64,000 bases of DNA from Pseudobdellovibrionaceae bacterium (GCA_023954155.1 JAMLIO010000002.1:62001-126000); one strand, 5' to 3'. Positions 1 to 8,236 are shown, numbered from the stretch's first letter. Notes: generated from the letters alone by a model not told the origin. A program made the numbers and translations.

Positions 1-398
1 GCATTCTGACTTACTTCAAAGATACAGAAAGAAAAGACTTTTGTAATCACTGCGATGTGTGCGCTCCAGAGTCAGAGCTAAAAAAATATCCTGAAGCTTT
101 ACCTCGAAAAAAACTAGTTAAAAAAGTCAGTAAAAAGAAAAAAGAAGAACTGCAAGGCATGGTTCTTAAAGATGCCGAAGCCAAAGCCCGTCACGATAAA
201 CTTAAAGAGTGGCGCCGTGTGTTTGCAAAAAATCATGATATGCCTGCGTTTATTGTTTTTAGTAATAAGACACTTGTGGATATTTCTAATAAAAACCCTC
301 AAGGTTTAGATGAATTAGAAACAGTATATGGTTTAGGCCAAACTAAGATTGAGCATTATGGGGCTCAGATTTTAAAGTGTTTAAGTGAAGCGCAATAG
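1..398 (+). CDS. recQ: RecQ-family DNA helicase, C-terminal fragment (5' end outside window)
   Basis: The reading frame is open from the first bases, so this is the 3' end of a gene that starts before the window; the GTG at 57 lies inside it. The visible part opens with the RecQ zinc-binding signature (FCNHCDVCAPE, cysteines at about 45-62). A lysine-rich linker of about 45 residues follows, then an HRDC-type DNA-binding domain (from KLKEWRR to YGAQIL). RecQ unwinds DNA 3'-5' during repair and fork restart. The winged-helix (RQC) domain found between zinc and HRDC regions in E. coli RecQ is missing; only the basic linker is there. Confidence is high for the family. Confidence 0.85.
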   Translation, partial: ILTYFKDTERKDFCNHCDVCAPESELKKYPEALPRKKLVKKVSKKKKEELQGMVLKDAEAKARHDKLKEWRRVFAKNHDMPAFIVFSNKTLVDISNKNPQGLDELETVYGLGQTKIEHYGAQILKCLSEAQ

Positions 399-406
399 TT
401 TTTGAC

Positions 407-1195
407 TTAATTATGATTATTTAAAAAGTTTTTAATAAAGTCTTCTTTGGCCAAATAGTCTATGCGGTGATGATTGCCGATGAATTTATAAAAATGCAAC
501 TCACCAGTGGAAGTGCTAATAAGAATGATACGGCCTTCATTTCCCAGTTTTTTGAGCTCCATCAGTTTATATACGACTCCATTTATCTCTTTTTCTACAG
601 CATGACCACCCGTGAAAGCTTTAATGCCATTTTGTCCTTGTTTTTTAACTAAACCACGAAAGATAAGAGGGAATACGCTCTTGCGGTATATGCTGTCGGT
701 TTGGTTAAAAAGGTCAGCAACTTCTTTACTAAAGGTCACTCGCACTGGACCTAGTTCAGGAATAACAGAGTTGTAGGTCAATTGAGGGAAGAGGGGCTCG
801 GTTGTAAAAAGATAGCGATGCAATTCTGTAACAGGAACCATATTGATGTCTACAAGCTCTGCAAACTTTTTTTCAAAGGCATCAATTTCAGTGGTGTACT
901 TCATAAGGCGTTCCATATCTTTGTCATTCAGATCGCCTTTTTTGATAAATTCATTCACCAGCTCTTCAAGTCGATTCATCAATTTTTGCACTTGTCTTTG
1001 AGTTTGTGGGCCAGCGGTTTGTAAACCTTGTTCTATTTTTAAAAATCGAATTTGCATTTCCATGATTAAATTCTGTTGGGGAGATACAGCCTGTTCAGAG
1101 GATAAAAATGGGACACACAAGGGACTTGCCTGTACGTGGGATAAGAAGCTCAAACTGATTAGAAAAACACATAGGTTTATGACCCCAAAACGCAT
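407..1195 (-). CDS. Secreted protein of unknown function, possible RelE/ParE-like C-terminal fold
   Basis: I chose the ATG at 1195 because GGAG lies 5 nt upstream and the protein then begins with a signal peptide (MRFGVINLCVF... ending near VQAS); the longer frame to 1270 has no such support. The mature protein has an alpha-helical, charged middle part (about residues 50-130). The C-terminal ~100 residues follow the order of a RelE/ParE-type toxin: strand-helix-helix (RVTFSKEVADLF), then three strands (VYKLMELKK, GRIILIS, FYKFIGNHHRIDYL). That resemblance is by eye and is inference. It is convergent with recQ, with 8 nt between stops. No antitoxin-like gene is adjacent. I do not recognise the whole protein. 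Confidence 0.6.
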   Translation of the reverse strand: MRFGVINLCVFLISLSFLSHVQASPLCVPFLSSEQAVSPQQNLIMEMQIRFLKIEQGLQTAGPQTQRQVQKLMNRLEELVNEFIKKGDLNDKDMERLMKYTTEIDAFEKKFAELVDINMVPVTELHRYLFTTEPLFPQLTYNSVIPELGPVRVTFSKEVADLFNQTDSIYRKSVFPLIFRGLVKKQGQNGIKAFTGGHAVEKEINGVVYKLMELKKLGNEGRIILISTSTGELHFYKFIGNHHRIDYLAKEDFIKNFLNNHN

Positions 1196-1311
1196 TAAAG
1201 CTCCTTCATCTGGCCTTGTCTTCAAAACTAGTGCCACATCCCCCGCTTTATAAGGGGAGAGACGTGGCAAAAATGGGCTTTTATAGCGTTTTTATTTGAT
1301 TTGGCAAGGTT

Positions 1312-1557
1312 TTATTTACCTCTATGTTGAAAGTTAATGGTGTGCCTAAACCACCAGATGGTGATGAAGAAGCAGCACACGCCAGCACCAATGAAAAACA
1401 CACTGGTAGGTACAAATAGCATCTCTGCCCAGCTGACGTTGTTTTCGTGAGTCCTATAGAAGTAATAAAGCGAAAAAAATGTCAAAACAGGGAGTATCAC
1501 CAGTGCTATGGGCATGATGAATTTTGCAAGGACATGGGTTTGTTCTTTTTCGTTCAT
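1312..1557 (-). CDS. Small two-helix inner-membrane protein of unknown function
   Basis: An 81-residue protein with two clear hydrophobic segments (about residues 12-32 and 46-69) separated by a short charged loop; both ends are hydrophilic. GGAGG lies 7 nt before the ATG, so translation is well supported. The family is not recognised. It is transcribed in the same direction as the secreted-protein gene at 407-1195 with about 115 bp between them, so co-transcription is possible. Confidence 0.6.
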   Translation of the reverse strand: MNEKEQTHVLAKFIMPIALVILPVLTFFSLYYFYRTHENNVSWAEMLFVPTSVFFIGAGVCCFFITIWWFRHTINFQHRGK

Positions 1558-1842
1558 TTTGGGCCTCCTTTTTTAGATGGCCCCACACGAATCTTACTTA
1601 GGTGTATATAAAGTTGGCTTTAATGGGGCCACTCCTATCTACATTACTATTGTGCTCCAGATGGCTTTAAAAGACTTGATGATAATGTGATGAAAAAAAG
1701 TTGTTTTTAACAAATTTCCTGAAGTCTACTTTTGGGCCTTTAAGGGGCAATATATGGCATCTAAACCCAAATTGTTGGCTAAAGTTTTGCACAGGATCGC
1801 GGGTCATCTTTAAATTAAAAAGAACCCAAAAGGAGTCTCAAT
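1558..1842. other. Divergent intergenic region with an 8-bp inverted repeat
   Basis: This 285-bp gap separates two divergent genes. It holds the inverted repeat TGGCCCCA (1578-1585) / TGGGGCCA (1624-1631) with a 38-nt loop, which could be an operator or a leader hairpin. AAAAGGAG close to 1843 is the ribosome site of the rightward gene. I see no convincing gene; a short frame at 1701-1931 lacks a ribosome site and overlaps the real gene. Confidence 0.35.
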
Positions 1843-2346
1843 ATGTTGAGTTTAAGAGTTTTACTTGTAACGATTTTTGTCCCTCAATTGGCTTTTGCCT
1901 TTTCTTCTGCATTCGCATCGCAATTTTGTGATGAAAATCCAAACAATGATTATATTACCCCTAGAACTGTCAATGAAAAGAACCTCAAAGAGATCTGCGA
2001 TCTAGAGCGTGAGCAAGAAGCCATTATCAAAAAGTACAGTCAACAAATTGCTGCTATCAAAAAAAATCTAATACATAAGGTGTATATTAACGCTTACGAT
2101 GTAGATTCAGCTCAATCAAAAAGCGTGATGGAGAAGGTTATTTTCTCTATTTTACCTAATGCGCAAGTGGAAACGAATGCTCAATACACAGAGTTTGTTG
2201 TGGAGACTTCGCAAGACAAAGCCTATGAACTTCTAATGGCTGTTCGTAATCAAAGAGAAATATCTCAATCTAACCTTGCAGTCAGCACAGAAATCGTAGG
2301 TGCGGGATTTAAAAAGAAACAATTCTCAATCACTAACTCAAACTAG
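1843..2346 (+). CDS. Small secreted protein of unknown function
   Basis: A 167-residue protein starting at an ATG with AAAGGAG about 8 nt upstream. The first ~25 residues form a typical signal peptide (MLSLRVLLVTIF... AFAFSSAFAS). The mature part starts with a cysteine-containing segment (FCDENPNNDY), then a charged helical stretch rich in E and K (about residues 48-85). A mixed region follows that looks like an alpha/beta fold (VYINAYDVD, VVETSQDKAYELL). A strong hairpin with a T tract follows the gene at 2491-2523. No family is recognised; a periplasmic or secreted location is inferred. Confidence 0.6.
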   Translation: MLSLRVLLVTIFVPQLAFAFSSAFASQFCDENPNNDYITPRTVNEKNLKEICDLEREQEAIIKKYSQQIAAIKKNLIHKVYINAYDVDSAQSKSVMEKVIFSILPNAQVETNAQYTEFVVETSQDKAYELLMAVRNQREISQSNLAVSTEIVGAGFKKKQFSITNSN

Positions 2347-2490
2347 CTCATCGAAAAAAAGTTCTTTGTAGTTGAGCGCAACGGCTTGTCGCCTCAGATG
2401 GACTTGAAAAGAACTAAGTTACTTGATGAATCTACTTGTGAGCTTATAGTTGATTAAAATCTAAAAATTTCATATTTAACTGACATCAAT

Positions 2491-2523
2491 AAAAGGGAGC
2501 CGAATTTTTCGCTCCCTTTTTTA
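2491..2523 (+). terminator. Intrinsic terminator after the 1843-2346 gene
   Basis: AAAAGGGAGC (2491-2500) pairs perfectly with GCTCCCTTTT (2511-2520), and the T tract continues. The inner part can also pair (CGAA/TTCG). It lies about 145 nt after the stop of the secreted-protein gene and 64 nt before the next gene. Confidence 0.8.
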
Positions 2524-2586
2524 TAGAAATACTAAGCGTTCTTATATAAGCTATTAAGATGAGTCTTTTAAAAGGAAACTTACAAC

Positions 2587-3486
2587 ATGTTTGCATTCGA
2601 GCTTAAGAAAAAGGACCTGCATCATTATATTCAACAGATTTATCCTGGCTCCATTATATCTGACAGCAGTAAATCAGATAGAGCTAGAGAAGAAAGGGTA
2701 GAAGTGGATTCCCTTGGTCTTACGGGTAAGCTATTCATATTAGGTAATTGTTATGCGCAACCTAGGCTAAAAGTTGAAGCAAAGTTGGACTCATTTCCCA
2801 TCTGCTATTGGCAGGTGGAGACTATGGTGCGTCCAGAAAAAGCTTCTGATCCTGAAATGGCTGTAGAGATTGGAGTTATAGTTAAACTGAGTGGAATGCC
2901 AAATAAAAATAAAATCAATGTATTTGGAAAAGAAATGACCCCTCTTATGGAAGTAAAAGGTTGGGAGAGTTTCCTTCTTGTAGGATTTATTTTTATGATT
3001 TTATTTGCACTTACTACATCTACCACTTACTTTTTTTTAATGGGAGAATTTCTAGCTGCGCGGATAGCTGGAGGAGCATTAGTCTTAATCCTTGGAGGCT
3101 GGGTTGTCGGTCATAGACTGGCGCATGATAGAAATCAGGAGAATAGAGCTAAGTTAAAATATATAATGCAGCAAGAGCCCAATAAGGCCTTTGAGGATTT
3201 GATTGTCGAAGGCGACATTCATTCCCCACAAGCCAAATCCCTAGTTGTACTTGCAGCCAAGGCTCGTAAAAAATTCCCTGAACTTAGACTTGCTTTTTGT
3301 TGGACCAATGATGCTATTTACATATATTTACGAGAAGTAAATATAACAGGGTCATACACGATATTTGCTCTTAAAAACAAACGATTTAAAACGGTCAAAA
3401 AAGCGTGGCACCAAACCCACCAGGTCACAAAGTTTGTTATGTCTTTGACTAAAGATCTTCAAAAGCAACCGATCACTAAAAATTAG
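2587..3486 (+). CDS. Membrane protein of unknown function with two central transmembrane helices
   Basis: The 299-residue protein starts at an ATG with AAAGGA upstream. It has a soluble N-terminal domain (about residues 1-125), two hydrophobic helices (about 133-155 and 158-180), then a basic stretch and a soluble C-terminal domain (about 190-299). The C-terminal part contains FCWTNDAIYIYLREVN and ends with a helix rich in lysine. There is no signal peptide, so both soluble domains are probably cytoplasmic. The stop codons of this gene and the convergent DUF4336 gene overlap (TTAG at 3483-3486). I do not recognise the family. Confidence 0.55.
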   Translation: MFAFELKKKDLHHYIQQIYPGSIISDSSKSDRAREERVEVDSLGLTGKLFILGNCYAQPRLKVEAKLDSFPICYWQVETMVRPEKASDPEMAVEIGVIVKLSGMPNKNKINVFGKEMTPLMEVKGWESFLLVGFIFMILFALTTSTTYFFLMGEFLAARIAGGALVLILGGWVVGHRLAHDRNQENRAKLKYIMQQEPNKAFEDLIVEGDIHSPQAKSLVVLAAKARKKFPELRLAFCWTNDAIYIYLREVNITGSYTIFALKNKRFKTVKKAWHQTHQVTKFVMSLTKDLQKQPITKN

Positions 3487-4175
3487 AGATACGCCGCAAC
3501 GAAAGCGCTCTTTCCATCAGTAGGGAGAATGTGACCATGGGCTACAATCACACGGTCAAAATCCCATTGGCTGATCTTTTCCATTGAAGCTTGGAATTTT
3601 TTTCTATCTTTAATGAGTAACCACTTTTCTAATCGTGATAATCCAAATTTGCCAAAGCTACCTATGGCACTAAAAAAAAGTTTAGTTCTCCACGATGTGC
3701 CTTCGCAAACATGTAAGGCTGTGTCGGTCAAAATCAAAGTACGGCTATTTCCATGAAAGAAAGCCACTTCATTGAACATCGGTGCCCCTTGAACAAGGAG
3801 ATGTTCGATCATGGGATTCCATGGTAAAGAGGGATCATCTGTGATTATTCTATCAAAGATGAAATCAGATCGCTTGGTTTCCAAACCTGGCGCACAAAAA
3901 AATTGTGCTTGTGGATATGCGTTTCGAAAATCGTTGATAAAAAGATGGTGCCATTTGTTTGGGGCCACAACATAAGTGACTCGTCCCATGGCATCAAGCT
4001 GTGCACGAATCTCTTCGGTCAGTTTTACGGGAGAATGAACAAACAGAGTGCCTTGTTTATCTAGATCAATCACAGTCATTCGTGTACCCAGCTCAATACC
4101 CATAAGCTTTAAGTCTTGGGTCCAAATTTCAACACCTGGAGCAATTTTTTGATGAGTCATACTTCTATCATTCAC
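3483..4175 (-). CDS. DUF4336 family protein (metallo-beta-lactamase-like fold)
   Basis: About 230 residues. The pattern APNKWHHLFINDF, the later LILTDTALHV and the final VIVAHGHILP match the DUF4336 family, which resembles metallo-beta-lactamase hydrolases but has a reduced metal-binding motif (HH instead of HxHxDH). Substrate and reaction are unknown. The start is uncertain: the frame opens at a GTG (4175), but an ATG five codons later (4160) is equally plausible and neither has a good ribosome site. It ends tail-to-tail with the upstream membrane-protein gene by a 4-bp overlap. Confidence 0.75.
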   Translation of the reverse strand: MNDRSMTHQKIAPGVEIWTQDLKLMGIELGTRMTVIDLDKQGTLFVHSPVKLTEEIRAQLDAMGRVTYVVAPNKWHHLFINDFRNAYPQAQFFCAPGLETKRSDFIFDRIITDDPSLPWNPMIEHLLVQGAPMFNEVAFFHGNSRTLILTDTALHVCEGTSWRTKLFFSAIGSFGKFGLSRLEKWLLIKDRKKFQASMEKISQWDFDRVIVAHGHILPTDGKSAFVAAYL

Positions 4176-4211
4176 TAAAAACGCAGAAATGGGAATAGTA
4201 TTAGTGTGCTT

Positions 4212-5702
4212 TTAAAATCCAGGACGATATTGCCCGTCTTGAGGAAAGTCGTGGTTATAGCAGACTATGTTTACGCCATCACAGGGTAAATCTTTAGGAT
4301 CAACGGGATCGGGTGTGGACTCAATGGTGCTACGGTTGGTGTCTTCCACACCCCAATGAATTTTTAAAATATGAGAACTTGAGTTTAAGTGATAAGTTAA
4401 TTTTTGATAAATAGGTAAAGCGAGAGGAATCCAACTGCTTTGCAGTCGCCATTTTATTAAAGCTGTGCCAGATTTTTCAAAGTTATCAATAGGGGACAAA
4501 ACTTCACCTCTGAAAAAATAATCCACATCTACAGGGTTTTTGAGTTGGCTTTTAAATGCTAAAAAAGTAACGCCTGATTCGTAAAGTGAAGGATTGTATA
4601 GGGCTGAAGCTTTACTAATCGGCCAAACATTAAAGGTGTCGTTACACAGCTCTCTATTGGCTGACCCAGGCGCGGCACTGCAAGACGGACCTGAATATGA
4701 TTTTTCAAACCAAGCTTGGGCATTATCTGTAAGCCCTGAATATTTAGATCTATTTGCGAAAGAAACAGTATAAAGATCAGATTCTGCGAGATACAACCAA
4801 TCAAAAGCAGAAGCATAATAAGACGATGTGAGGTCTTGCATTTCTTTGTGCATGATCTTTCTAAAGAGGGTTTGGACTTCTGCTGACAACCACTTATAAA
4901 TGGGTTCACTGTGACCACTCTTAAGATTTCTGGTTGGAAATTCAATTTGAGCCCGAGCATTTGTTTCCACAAAATTGGGGTGACCTGGTATTTCACGCAC
5001 CAGAATTTGAGGGATGGCCACAGTTTGGCCTTTATTTAGAGTAATGGGTTTATTTAATAAGTTTACACCTAAGGGTGCTGAATAAGTATCGGGATTAGGT
5101 AGTCCTTGATGTAACATAGCATTTTTTAGGTCTTCACCTACCCAGCCCACATGACCAAAACGGTAGTGATATTGACACACTTCGCCCTCAATGTCCCAGT
5201 GATTACCTGTATCCAAATAAGAGTTTCCTCCTCCATCAATTGTGCCAGTTTGAATACGACTTAATGCCACCCTTGTGATTTTAAAATTATCTTTTGGGGC
5301 GCGATAATAAGGTAAGCGGCTACGGATAATCCCTTTATGTACACCACAAGTTTCTCCTGGTTCACAAGTGCCGTTTCCGTTACTATCTACGAGTACAGTG
5401 ATTTCTGGTTGGGTGGGGCTATAAATAAAATGTCCCAACATATTGGCTTTAATATCTTCTCCAGGGTGGCCAGTATGTGGTTCTGCATGAGGAGCCCAAG
5501 GAAAGAGATACAGTTTAGCTCCATAGGTTTCGCTGGCGCCATAAATATGAAGGGCTTGCGGTTCACCTAGACCATCAGTGGTCACTTTGTAATCCATAGG
5601 AAAAGCCTCTGCGATACTGCATGTTTTGGTTTTGCCACCGCCACAAGAAGTGAGGATGAAGCTGCTTGCAATCAAACAAAGTGCATTTAACTTTTTATAC
5701 AT
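4212..5702 (-). CDS. Large secreted lipoprotein of unknown function with a calcium-loop-like motif
   Basis: A 496-residue protein with a lipoprotein signal peptide (MYKKLNALCLIASSFILTSC; lipobox LTSC), so it should be lipid-anchored. The region after the signal is soluble. Around residues 105-117 lies DSNGNGTCEPGE, which fits a dockerin/EF-hand-like calcium loop. Further on, CQYHYRFGHVGWVG and several paired cysteines suggest an extracytoplasmic, disulfide-stabilised fold. I do not recognise the whole family; an enzyme role is not supported. The gene stands alone, 52 nt from the DUF4336 start codon at 4160, and may share its transcript. Confidence 0.65.
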   Translation of the reverse strand: MYKKLNALCLIASSFILTSCGGGKTKTCSIAEAFPMDYKVTTDGLGEPQALHIYGASETYGAKLYLFPWAPHAEPHTGHPGEDIKANMLGHFIYSPTQPEITVLVDSNGNGTCEPGETCGVHKGIIRSRLPYYRAPKDNFKITRVALSRIQTGTIDGGGNSYLDTGNHWDIEGEVCQYHYRFGHVGWVGEDLKNAMLHQGLPNPDTYSAPLGVNLLNKPITLNKGQTVAIPQILVREIPGHPNFVETNARAQIEFPTRNLKSGHSEPIYKWLSAEVQTLFRKIMHKEMQDLTSSYYASAFDWLYLAESDLYTVSFANRSKYSGLTDNAQAWFEKSYSGPSCSAAPGSANRELCNDTFNVWPISKASALYNPSLYESGVTFLAFKSQLKNPVDVDYFFRGEVLSPIDNFEKSGTALIKWRLQSSWIPLALPIYQKLTYHLNSSSHILKIHWGVEDTNRSTIESTPDPVDPKDLPCDGVNIVCYNHDFPQDGQYRPGF

Positions 5703-5756
5703 ATCTATATCTTCTTTGTTGCTGATTGTAAGTCAATCTTGTCTTTAGTCTTGGGC

Positions 5757-5772
5757 TGGTACGAGAGATGCA
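5757..5772 (+). promoter_or_regulatory. Candidate sigma-54 promoter facing a region without a gene
   Basis: TGGTACG-N4-ATGCA keeps the GG-N10-GC spacing of a -24/-12 promoter (GG at 5758-5759, GC at 5770-5771) and deviates from TGGYACG-N4-TTGCA at one base. It points rightwards into about 175 bp without a coding frame, before the antisense tRNA-Leu. The window does encode a sigma-54 activator (29682-31001). A single match can arise by chance. Confidence 0.35.
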
Positions 5773-5816
5773 CTTCAGGTTAAATATAGGCTAATTGAGA
5801 CAGGCAGAATAGTATC

Positions 5817-5831
5817 GGGACATTTTGTCCC
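5817..5831. repeat. 15-bp perfect palindrome GGGACA-TTT-TGTCCC
   Basis: The two arms (5817-5822 and 5826-5831) are exact complements with a 3-nt loop. A third GGGACA lies at 5845-5850. It lies about 115 bp upstream of the lipoprotein gene start and 45 nt downstream of the sigma-54-like site, so it could be an operator or a hairpin in a transcript. The region 5703-5946 otherwise holds no recognisable gene. Confidence 0.4.
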
Positions 5832-5946
5832 CATACTTGAAATTGGGACAAAGCCGAGGCTACAATGCCTTATGTAAGGGGAGCGTTTCGAGAGATTTAA
5901 AAGATTTTGATTTTTTTAGCTATGCTGGTTCGCAGATCTTGACATT

Positions 5947-6033
5947 TGGTGCGCCGAAAAGGACTTGAACCTTCACCCCGTTGCCAGGACCAGCCCCTCA
6001 AGCTGGCGTGTCTACCAATTCCACCACCGGCGC
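5947..6033 (-). tRNA. tRNA-Leu (anticodon GAG)
   Basis: On the minus strand the 87-nt sequence begins GCGCCGG and ends in an encoded CCA. The acceptor stem pairs GCGCCGG with TCGGCGC (one G-T pair). The anticodon stem CCAGC/GCTGG holds the 7-nt loop TTGAGGG, giving anticodon GAG (reads CUC/CUU leucine codons). A long variable arm, typical of class II tRNAs, separates it from the T arm with GGTTCAAGTCC. Confidence 0.95.
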
Positions 6034-6086
6034 ATTCACGTAGGCTTGAAGCTATATCATGAGTTTAAGACCAGTCAAATTTAAAT

Positions 6087-6377
6087 TCACTTACACGAAG
6101 GATGATTCACAATCCCATCTTCACATTGTGCAAGGGTGTGGGTGCTTCTGAGATAGTCGCGCACTTTGGTCTCGTGCTTTTGCCCGCCAGAAATGTCTAC
6201 GCGCACAAGCATAAAGCGATCGCCTTCTGTATCACATTTGCAAAAATGCGAATTAGTACTTGTGGGTGTTGTCGCCGCAGGCAGAGTGGAGTGGGAATGT
6301 CTTTTAAACGCAAAAGCCACATGAGCAGGCATAAGAATCAGTGCTAAGGCGATTAGATTTGTAAAAAACACAGACAT
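6087..6377 (-). CDS. Small secreted protein of unknown function
   Basis: The ATG at 6377 is preferred because AAGGAG lies about 7 nt upstream and the protein then starts with a signal peptide (MSVFFTNLIALALILMPAHV, cleavage near AFA). The mature part is about 75 residues with a Ser/Thr/Pro-rich spacer and four cysteines (CKC, C, C near the C-terminus). RFMLVRVDISGG looks like a beta strand. It is probably a disulfide-bonded periplasmic or secreted protein. No family is recognised. Confidence 0.55.
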   Translation of the reverse strand: MSVFFTNLIALALILMPAHVAFAFKRHSHSTLPAATTPTSTNSHFCKCDTEGDRFMLVRVDISGGQKHETKVRDYLRSTHTLAQCEDGIVNHPSCK

Positions 6378-6490
6378 TAGGATCTCCTTATCCTTACGTA
6401 CAATGACACTAGTGGTTTTTTTCATTGCCTGTCAATGAGATCAAAGCCATAAGGTAAAAATCATAGTGTAACCCTGTCTTGGAGCCCAAT

Positions 6491-7555
6491 TTGAGCCTGA
6501 CCAAATCAGATTTGATGTTTGATTATCCCGAAGAGCTTGTGGCCGTTCGACCACAAAAACCTCCTCGTGTGTTATGGAAACAAAAAGACAAAGCCCCCCA
6601 AGAGATCGCTTTTTCAGACATAGCTCAAGTGTTTCGCGAGGGGGACCTTCTAGTGATCAATAAAACCCAAGTGCTGCCTCGACGACTCTTTGTGGGGGAG
6701 TTTGATATTTTGTTTCTGAATGCTTTAGACTCTCATACTTGGGAAGTGCTTTTCCCTGCTAAAAAATTTCATGTAGGCAGTCAGTGGAATTTGCCTGACG
6801 GGGTGATTTTGACTCTAAAACAAAAAGGCCGTCCGCAAGTGGTACAAACTAACGTAGAACTGACAGAAGAGTATTTTGCTCAATATGGAAGCTTTGCTTT
6901 ACCCCCTTATATCCAACAGGCCCGTGGAGAGAGAAAACCTTTAGCAGAAGATAAGCAGTGGTATCAAACCAGTTGGGCTGAAGTGCCTGGAAGTTTAGCT
7001 GCGCCTACAGCCAGCTTGCATTTTTCCAAAGAAGATTTAAAAGCTTTGCAAAATAAAATTCAAATTGCAGAGGTGATCTTGCACGTGGGCCTTGGCACCT
7101 TCTTGCCGATCACAGCAGAGGATTTAAACGAACACGAAATGCACTCGGAATTTGTCGAAATTCCCAAACATACCTTAATGCTGATTGAAGAGACTAAGGC
7201 CCGAGGGGGAAGAGTATGGGCGTTAGGCACCACAGCCTTACGCGCTTTAGAATCTTACCCTAGGGGACATCTTCAAAAACTGACCACAGAGAGGGATGCA
7301 ACAGAAAAAGTATCTATAGCTGTAGAATCTACCAAAGACAGCGTGCATGGTTTTACGAACTTGTTTTTAAAACCAGGAGACGAGTTCCTAGTTTGCGATG
7401 GCCTTCTGACCAACTTTCATCAGCCTGGCTCCACATTGATCTGCTTGGTGTCGGCTATGGCAGGGTATAAAGAAGTGATGAGTGCCTACGAATGGGCTAT
7501 AGAAAATAAGTTTCGTTTGTTTTCTTATGGTGATCTTAGCATTTGGGAAAAATAG
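6491..7555 (+). CDS. queA: S-adenosylmethionine:tRNA ribosyltransferase-isomerase QueA
   Basis: QueA transfers and isomerises the ribosyl part of S-adenosylmethionine onto preQ1 in tRNA to give epoxyqueuosine. Family motifs visible: YGSFALPPYI, SWAEVPGSLAAPTASLHF, HVGLGTFLPI followed by EHEMHSEF, and TNFHQPGSTL near the end. I chose the TTG at 6491 because GGAG (6481-6484) lies 6 nt upstream; the frame also has a TTG at 6479. The usual GRK-x-GG segment after ARLF is shortened (LFVGEFDILFL instead). Tgt, the preceding enzyme of the pathway, is 2 kb downstream and queC is at 15.6 kb. Confidence 0.93.
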   Translation: MSLTKSDLMFDYPEELVAVRPQKPPRVLWKQKDKAPQEIAFSDIAQVFREGDLLVINKTQVLPRRLFVGEFDILFLNALDSHTWEVLFPAKKFHVGSQWNLPDGVILTLKQKGRPQVVQTNVELTEEYFAQYGSFALPPYIQQARGERKPLAEDKQWYQTSWAEVPGSLAAPTASLHFSKEDLKALQNKIQIAEVILHVGLGTFLPITAEDLNEHEMHSEFVEIPKHTLMLIEETKARGGRVWALGTTALRALESYPRGHLQKLTTERDATEKVSIAVESTKDSVHGFTNLFLKPGDEFLVCDGLLTNFHQPGSTLICLVSAMAGYKEVMSAYEWAIENKFRLFSYGDLSIWEK

Positions 7556-7632
7556 AAATCTTTACTGTTCACTTGAGTGATCGCGTCCCACCTTCTCTTC
7601 AGCGTTAAAAAATGAAAGACTATAATGTAATA

Positions 7633-7661
7633 AAGCCCCCAGAATTTGGTTCTGCGGGCTT
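7633..7661. terminator. Hairpin between convergent genes
   Basis: AAGCCC-C-CAGAA / TTCTG-C-GGGCTT forms an 11-bp stem with one C-C mismatch and a 5-6 nt loop. It lies between the queA stop and the stop of the convergent gene at 7690. On the minus strand it is followed by TTATTA; there is no long T tract on the plus strand. A bidirectional terminator role is inferred. Confidence 0.5.
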
Positions 7662-7689
7662 GCTCACTAAAACTAAAGTGGGGTCAAAA

Positions 7690-7986
7690 TTAAGCAGCAG
7701 TTTTTTTCACAGCTGGGAATAGTATTCCTCGATCTAAAAAGCACTTTTCGCAGGCCTTCCAAAAGCTTTCTTTTAACTTGGCTTCTTTTTCATTAAAGCG
7801 AATTTTTGGAAACTGGTTGCCTTCGAAATTGATGGCAAATTGATTGGCGTTGCAGACGCGGACTACTTTCATTAAAATATTGAAGTGGGGTTCAGTAAAA
7901 GTGCCGTCCACTAACATACTTCTTAAGCCTTTTTCTGGAGTTGATGATAAAAACCCGTATAAACCTTCTGTATCATATTGACTCAT
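7690..7986 (-). CDS. Small conserved-looking soluble protein of unknown function
   Basis: The ATG at 7986 (MSQYDTEGLYGF) has GAGGTG upstream and gives 98 residues; a longer frame to 8004 lacks a ribosome site. No signal peptide or membrane segment is seen. Features: a helical N-terminal half, FEGNQFPKIRFNEKEAK in the middle, and two cysteines (KACEKCF) near the C-terminus that could bind a metal or form a disulfide. I do not recognise the family. Confidence 0.55.
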   Translation of the reverse strand: MSQYDTEGLYGFLSSTPEKGLRSMLVDGTFTEPHFNILMKVVRVCNANQFAINFEGNQFPKIRFNEKEAKLKESFWKACEKCFLDRGILFPAVKKTAA

Positions 7987-8236
7987 GGACACCTCTTTGT
8001 TCATACAGTTTTATCGGTGATTTTAAACAAGACTTAAGTCGTAAGGTATGTTGGAATAAGAAAGCCGAAACAGTAGGTGTCTGTATGGTGACTTTAAAAG
8101 CGTTTAAAACCAAGATGTCTTTGTGGTGAATTGAGAGAAGGCATATAGAGCCACTCATTGTTTGAGAGTGTTTAAAATTGAGACTTTAAAATCAGCTTAA
8201 AGATAGGGTAAACAAAAATAAAGGCGAGAGGTGACC

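Noticed and set aside
1701-1931. A 76-codon frame upstream of the secreted-protein gene
   Set aside because: It overlaps the start of a gene with a good ribosome site and signal peptide in another frame.
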